Positions 60,461 through 64,000 of a DNA stretch of 64,000 bases are shown piece after piece. The stretch is from assembly GCF_014651035.1 (NCBI RefSeq), contig NZ_BMWC01000009.1:1-64000 (forward strand). Reading direction: 5' to 3'. Position numbers and translations under genes: made by a program. The DNA comes from Streptomyces lomondensis (GTDB lineage: Bacteria; Actinomycetota; Actinomycetes; Streptomycetales; Streptomycetaceae). How positions within the stretch are numbered: position 1 is the first letter of the stretch; each line of letters begins with the position of its first letter. Under the pieces are notes generated by a model, which had not been told where the DNA came from, did not search any database, and saw nothing but the letters and a program-made list of their open reading frames with translations.

Positions 60461-60557
60461 CACGGTGGTCACGCTACCGACGGTCGGTGACACCGACTGG
60501 GCGTTCTGTACACAAGTACGCCGCGTGGGCACAGGAGAGATGGGGGCCGGGTGAGTT

Positions 60558-61265
60558 TCAGCAGCAGTCGCAGCCTGACTTGGCGTCGCGGGCATCGGCC
60601 TCGGTGGGCGTCGAGGGAGTGGCGGTGGGGAGAGGACCGCAGCAGGTGTCTCCGCGCCAGGCTTCGCGGCCTTCCTTGACGGCGACGGCGGCGATGACGA
60701 GGGCGGCGACCGGGTCGGCCCAGGACCAGCCGAAGAGGCTGTTGGTGATGAGGCCGACCAGGAGGACGGCGGAGAGGTAAGTGCAGAGCAGGGTCTGCTT
60801 GGAGTCGGCCACGGCGGTGGCGGAGCCGAGTTGGCGTCCTGCCTTGCGCTGGGCGGCGGACAGGAACGGCATGATCGCCAGCGACAGGGCCGCGAGGACG
60901 ATGCCGGGGGTGGAGTGCTCGGCTTGGCCGGGGCCGGTCAGGGCCCGGATGGAGTCGATGGTGACGTAGGCGGCGAGCGCGAGGAACGAGACGGCGATGA
61001 TCCGCAGGGTGCGCTTCTCGCGGGCTTCGCGGACGTCGTGGTCGGTCGCGGAGAACTGCCAGGCGACCGCCGCGGCGGAGGAGACCTCGATGACGGAGTC
61101 GAGTCCGAAGCCGATCAGGGCGGTGGAAGAGGCGAGTGTGCCGGCGGTGATGGCGACGATCGCCTCGATCACGTTGTAGGTGATCGTCGCGGCGACCAGC
61201 AGCCGTATTCGCTTGGTCAGCGCCTCGCGGCGGGCCGGGGACGGTCCGAGCGATATCGCGGTCAT
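60558..61265 (-). CDS. cation diffusion facilitator family transporter
   Basis: A 235-residue membrane protein with about five or six helices, in the CDF order: ATITYNVIEAIVAITAGTLA, ALIGFGLDSVIEVSSAAAVA, LAAYVTIDSIRAL, FLSAAQRKAGRQLGSATAVA, and DSKQTLLCTYLSAVLLVGLI. Metal-site acidic residues occur in the FGLDSVIE and VADSKQT helices. It is short, lacking a full cytosolic domain, and ends in a Cys-rich tail (DAKSGCDCC) plus DTCCGPL. The ATG is one base after the cmtR stop, so the pair is a classic sensor-exporter operon; the substrate is likely cadmium, lead or zinc. Confidence 0.87.
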   Translation of the reverse strand: MTAISLGPSPARREALTKRIRLLVAATITYNVIEAIVAITAGTLASSTALIGFGLDSVIEVSSAAAVAWQFSATDHDVREAREKRTLRIIAVSFLALAAYVTIDSIRALTGPGQAEHSTPGIVLAALSLAIMPFLSAAQRKAGRQLGSATAVADSKQTLLCTYLSAVLLVGLITNSLFGWSWADPVAALVIAAVAVKEGREAWRGDTCCGPLPTATPSTPTEADARDAKSGCDCC

Positions 61266-61266
61266 C

Positions 61267-61602
61267 TCAGCAGCAGTCCTTCTCGTCGGCGTCCACGCAG
61301 GTCCGGTCCGTCTGGACGGCGACGACCGCGGTGCGGAGGTCGTCCAGCGCGTGACCGAGCCGGGGATCGGCGAGTTCGTAACGGGTGCGGCGGCCGTCCG
61401 GGACCGCGACGACCAGGCCGCAGTCACGCAGGCAGGCCAGGTGGTTCGACAGCCGGGGCCGTGAGACGCCGATTTTGTCGGCGAGGTCGGAGGGGTAGGC
61501 GGGGGCGTTCCGCAGGGCCAGCAGCAGCTGGCAGCGGATGGGGTCGGCGAGGGCACGGCCGAAGCGCGCGAGCACTTCGACCTCCGGGGCGATCGTCAGC
61601 AC
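61267..61602 (-). CDS. cmtR: ArsR-family metal sensor, CmtR type
   Basis: A 111-residue ArsR/SmtB repressor. The winged helix is ALADPIRCQLLLALRNAPAY and LADKIGVSRPRLSNHLACLR. Cysteines fall at positions 57 and 61 (LACLRDCGLV) and 102 (DRTCVDADE), exactly the Cys57/Cys61/Cys102 set that binds Cd and Pb in Mycobacterium tuberculosis CmtR; the tail adds Cys110-Cys111. It should repress its own operon with the CDF exporter until Cd or Pb binds. The GTG has no ribosome site; TATTGT at -10 lies six bases upstream, so a leaderless mRNA is likely. Confidence 0.88.
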   Translation of the reverse strand: MLTIAPEVEVLARFGRALADPIRCQLLLALRNAPAYPSDLADKIGVSRPRLSNHLACLRDCGLVVAVPDGRRTRYELADPRLGHALDDLRTAVVAVQTDRTCVDADEKDCC

Positions 61603-62143
61603 GCCTCGACAATACAGATAGCCGTGAATTCAGGGAAGTTTGAACTGTGGGTGTTCGGCAGCGGGTTGCGGTCGGCCCGTGTCGATCTCGGCCTCCGAGG
61701 CACATGCATTGGGCGAGCTGGGCGGAACGCGCTCCGGCTTCTGACGACGGACGCGGCTGTGTCTGCCACGTCCTCGCCCAGAAGGCCCCGTTCGACCAGG
61801 CCGCCGAGGCGAAGGCGCTGGACCGGCTCGGTGATCCCGAGTGGCTCGGTGCGGCGGTCGGCCAGGACCTGCGTCGCGCACCTCGTGGTACGCGCCCCAG
61901 GGCAATCGCCCGGTGGAGGTGACCATCCGGAGCCCCGGCATCCGAGCGGCGCCCGAGATGTACCTCACGAATGCACTTTTGGGTGTGTGACCGAATAAGC
62001 CGCCCTATTTTGCCTTCTACAGGACCGGGTGTAACGCGGCGGCGATTGCGAGGCGCTGTAGTGGGCAGAAAGGGCCGGCCTTGGCTGAATCTCACTGCCG
62101 TGGGCGACCGGCCGACGAACCGACGCGTCAGGCGGGATTTCTT
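61603..62143. other. intergenic, nothing recognised beyond the cmtR promoter
   Basis: About 540 bases. The cmtR -10-like TATTGT (minus strand 61614-61609) is at its left end. A minus-strand scrap with GRLPWGAYHEVRDA occurs near 61870-61920, without an assignable family. No intact gene. Confidence 0.35.
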
Positions 62144-62500
62144 GTGAACAACACTGGACCGGCTTCCGGATACCAGACGTACGACCAGCCCTCGGGGCCC
62201 GGCGGCCACTCCGCGGATCGCCGGACCGCCGCACGGAGGACAGCCCTGGCGATCTGCACGATCGCCGACGTTGCGGCCGGCCTGCTGGCCCTGTGGATCG
62301 TGCTCTATCTGCTCGACGCCAACCAGGCGAATCCCTTCGTCGAATTCGTGCGTGGAGCGGCGAACTGGCTGTCCGGATGGGCGCAGGATATTTTCACGAT
62401 GGACACAGAAGGTCTGCGCGTCGTCCTCAATTATGGTCTTCCGGCCGTCATCTATTTGCTGATCGGTCACGGCATCGCTGCGCGCATCAACCGGGCCTGA
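62144..62500 (+). CDS. small membrane protein, unknown
   Basis: A 118-residue protein with a hydrophilic N-terminus (GYQTYDQPSGPGGHSADRR) and two membrane helices (about residues 36-58, ICTIADVAAGLLALWIVLYL, and 94-112, VLNYGLPAVIYLLIGHGIAA). The loop between (RGAANWLSGWAQDIFTMD) is amphipathic. This layout is common in small Streptomyces envelope proteins of unknown role. GTG 62144 follows AGGCGGG. Confidence 0.68.
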   Translation: MNNTGPASGYQTYDQPSGPGGHSADRRTAARRTALAICTIADVAAGLLALWIVLYLLDANQANPFVEFVRGAANWLSGWAQDIFTMDTEGLRVVLNYGLPAVIYLLIGHGIAARINRA

Positions 62501-62705
62501 CTGAACTCGGCCACCCCAGACCGTTCAGCCGTGTCCCGGAACCTGATCGCCGAAGGAGTTCTTGCCACGCAGGTCCTTCGGGACACGGCTGTCGGCCGCG
62601 GCCGAGGGGATGGGCGGACGGATGCGCGCACAGGGCCCGCGAGCCGCGATGAGTTCTGCGGTGTCCGGCGGTCATACTGTCCAGCCCCACCGGGAAGGAC
62701 TTCTG

Positions 62706-63269
62706 ATGCGCAGCGTGACCTATTCGATGAGCGTCTCGCTCGACGGCTATATCGCCGGGCCGGACGGCGGCTTCGACTGGACGGCGCCCGACGAGGACGT
62801 GTTCCGTTTCTGGATTGACGACATTCGAGAGGTCGGCGTCCACCTGTTGGGACGACGGCTGTACGAGACGATGCTGTACTGGGAGACCGCCGACCAGGAT
62901 CCCTCGCTCGACGACTCGATGCTCGAGTGGGCCGCGCTGTGGAAGCCGCTCCCGAAGGTGGTGTTCTCCACGACGCTGTCGGCGGTGCAGGGCAATGCCC
63001 GCCTGGCTTCCGGCAGCGTGGCGGAGGAGATCGAGCGGTTGCGAGCCGAGCCGGGTGAGGGCGACATCGCGATCGGCGGCGCGACTCTCGCCGCCGAGGC
63101 GGCCGCATCGGGTCTGATCGACGAGTACCGGACCATGGTCTACCCGGTGCTGGTCGGCGGTGGCATTCCGTTCTTTCCCCGGCACGAGCGCCGGGTGGAT
63201 CTCGAACTCGTCGAGACCCGCCCCTTCAGTGCGAGAGTCGTCTACCTCCGCTACCGCGTGGCCCGCTGA
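62706..63269 (+). CDS. dihydrofolate reductase-family protein (RibD C-terminal type)
   Basis: A 187-residue DHFR-fold protein: VTYSMSVSLDGYIAGPDGGF, VHLLGRRLYETMLYWETAD, LWKPLPKVVFSTTLSAVQGN, GDIAIGGATLAAEAAASGLI and YPVLVGGGIPFFP. The SLDGYIA start and GGGIPFF end are those of the RibD C-terminal/DHFR-like reductases widespread in actinobacteria; true DHFR activity is unlikely. NADPH-binding residues are in IAIGGATLA. ATG 62706; no operon partner. It lies next to the telomere-maintenance genes. Confidence 0.88.
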   Translation: MRSVTYSMSVSLDGYIAGPDGGFDWTAPDEDVFRFWIDDIREVGVHLLGRRLYETMLYWETADQDPSLDDSMLEWAALWKPLPKVVFSTTLSAVQGNARLASGSVAEEIERLRAEPGEGDIAIGGATLAAEAAASGLIDEYRTMVYPVLVGGGIPFFPRHERRVDLELVETRPFSARVVYLRYRVAR

Positions 63270-63296
63270 CAGGCGTCAGGAGCCTCGACGCGGACC

Positions 63297-63851
63297 TCAC
63301 AGGTCGAACTCGAGGTGCTCGACGTCGGTGAACTCCACCAGCAGGCCCTGCGCACGGCGGCCACGGTCCTTGAAGTAGATCTCCTGGAGGCCCTCGGCCG
63401 CGATGTCCCGCAGTTGCTGCTCACTGCCGCCGGCCTCCTTCGCCTCGAACAGGCGCGCGGCGTATTCGGGGGGCAGTGCCACGGTGAGGTGGCGCAGGCG
63501 GGCGTCGTCGGTGGTGCCGGGGGCGGCGGTGTAGCCGAACCGGGCCCGTGTGTCGATGACGATGCCGGCCGTGGTGGCGGCGGTCCGCCTGGCGTCGGCC
63601 CTGACTCGGGGCTGCCACCGCCTGACCACCTCGCGCTCCAGGCGCTGCGCCAGGTCGGGGCGGGGGTGTCTGAGCTGGTCCCGGACGTACCGCTCGACCG
63701 TACGCCGGGTGACGCCGAGCAGCTCCGCCACCGGCCCGGTGCCCCTCAACTGCCTCACCAGGAACCGCATGCGCGCTCCCGCACTGCGCGGAATCGGGCG
63801 TGTGAACGCCTTCTGCAGCGCGGCATCCAGACCGTCGCCGACCCTGTCCAC
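63297..63851 (-). CDS. tpg: terminal protein Tpg of linear replicon telomeres
   Basis: A 184-residue protein matching Streptomyces telomere terminal protein: DGLDAALQKAFTRPIPRSAG, a helix-turn-helix AELLGVTRRTVERYVRDQLR, the block AATTAGIVIDTRARFGYTAA, then LRHLTVALPPEYAARLFEAK and an acidic tail FTDVEHLEFDL. Tpg is covalently bound to the 5' ends and primes end-patching of telomeres; a Thr or Tyr in the N-terminal half carries the nucleotide. Length is normal. GTG 63851 is chosen; GTG 63842 is close. It follows tap by 13 bases on the same strand, the known tap-tpg operon order. Confidence 0.93.
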   Translation of the reverse strand: MDRVGDGLDAALQKAFTRPIPRSAGARMRFLVRQLRGTGPVAELLGVTRRTVERYVRDQLRHPRPDLAQRLEREVVRRWQPRVRADARRTAATTAGIVIDTRARFGYTAAPGTTDDARLRHLTVALPPEYAARLFEAKEAGGSEQQLRDIAAEGLQEIYFKDRGRRAQGLLVEFTDVEHLEFDL

Positions 63852-63864
63852 CGACCTGCCCCCT

Positions 63865-64000
63865 CTACTCTCCGTCGTCCCCGGCGGTGACCTCGCCCGT
63901 CTTGATGTAGCGCGCGAGGTTGAGGTCCTGGCCGTACTTCTCGCGCACCTCCTCGGCCCACAGCGTGGTCTGCGTGCCCTCGTGCTTGACCATGCCGGGC
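63865..64000 (-). CDS. tap: 3' end of telomere-associated protein gene tap
   Basis: The last 44 codons of tap are in the window: PGMVKHEGTQTTLWAEEVRE, then KYGQDLNLARYIKTGEVTAG and DDGE followed by TAG at 63867-63865. The VKHEGTQ and LNLARYIK motifs match the C-terminus of Streptomyces Tap, which binds the telomere 3' overhang and loads Tpg. The rest is beyond the right edge. Unlike the relic at 8740-9525, this copy looks intact in what can be seen. Confidence 0.88.
   Translation of the reverse strand, partial: PGMVKHEGTQTTLWAEEVREKYGQDLNLARYIKTGEVTAGDDGE

Overview
The window reads as Streptomyces (or a close actinomycete) DNA: very high GC, GTG starts, Tat and lipoprotein signals typical of the genus, and at the right edge a tap-tpg pair, the telomere-associated protein and terminal protein that maintain linear Streptomyces replicons. 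A decayed second copy of tap lies near 9 kb. Together with many transposase remnants and frameshifted genes, this suggests a subtelomeric arm of a linear chromosome, or a large linear plasmid.

Layout. 0-23 kb is mostly a gene graveyard: a frameshifted IS6-type transposase, an IS3 element that has lost its catalytic glutamate and capped a regulator gene, broken MFS, aldo/keto reductase, tap, metalloprotease, NmrA, SDR and ISL3 genes. Scattered among them are intact genes: an MFS exporter, lipoproteins, a haloacid dehalogenase-like protein, an aminoglycoside phosphotransferase-like protein, an MBL hydrolase and a MerR/carboxymuconolactone decarboxylase pair. 23-48 kb is a plant polysaccharide island: GH29 fucosidase, a GH36-GH43-GH5 operon, a CE1-like esterase, GH27 galactosidase, a GH10-GH62 fusion, a broken GH42, a LacI regulator and a GH6 endoglucanase. 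LacI-type palindromes stand in front of GH36 and GH6. The genes point to co-degradation of decorated hemicellulose (xyloglucan, arabinoxylan, galactosylated glycans) and cellulose. A four-gene redox block (MDR, old yellow enzyme, MarR, NmrA-type) is inserted at 40-44 kb.

48-56 kb holds the most interesting unit. A FadR-type GntR regulator (55440-56117) lies in a neighbourhood with six near-identical operators sharing TGGTCGACAA: two before a RidA / D-threonine-aldolase-like / SDR operon, three between a divergent FAD amine-oxidase-like gene and a HAD gene, and one in front of gntR itself. A polyamine-type ABC permease tail and an aldehyde dehydrogenase scrap in the middle look like the remains of the matching uptake and oxidation functions. 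I infer a self-contained, autoregulated catabolic regulon for an amine or beta-hydroxy-amino acid, partly broken by an IS701-like remnant and rearrangement.

56-64 kb carries an orphan sigma-region-4-like gene coupled to a tiny membrane protein gene, a DUF350 membrane protein, a ComB-like gene, a broken GNAT, a P-loop kinase, a CmtR-type metal sensor with a cation diffusion facilitator, a DHFR-like reductase, and finally tpg and the end of tap. No tRNA, rRNA or CRISPR array was seen.
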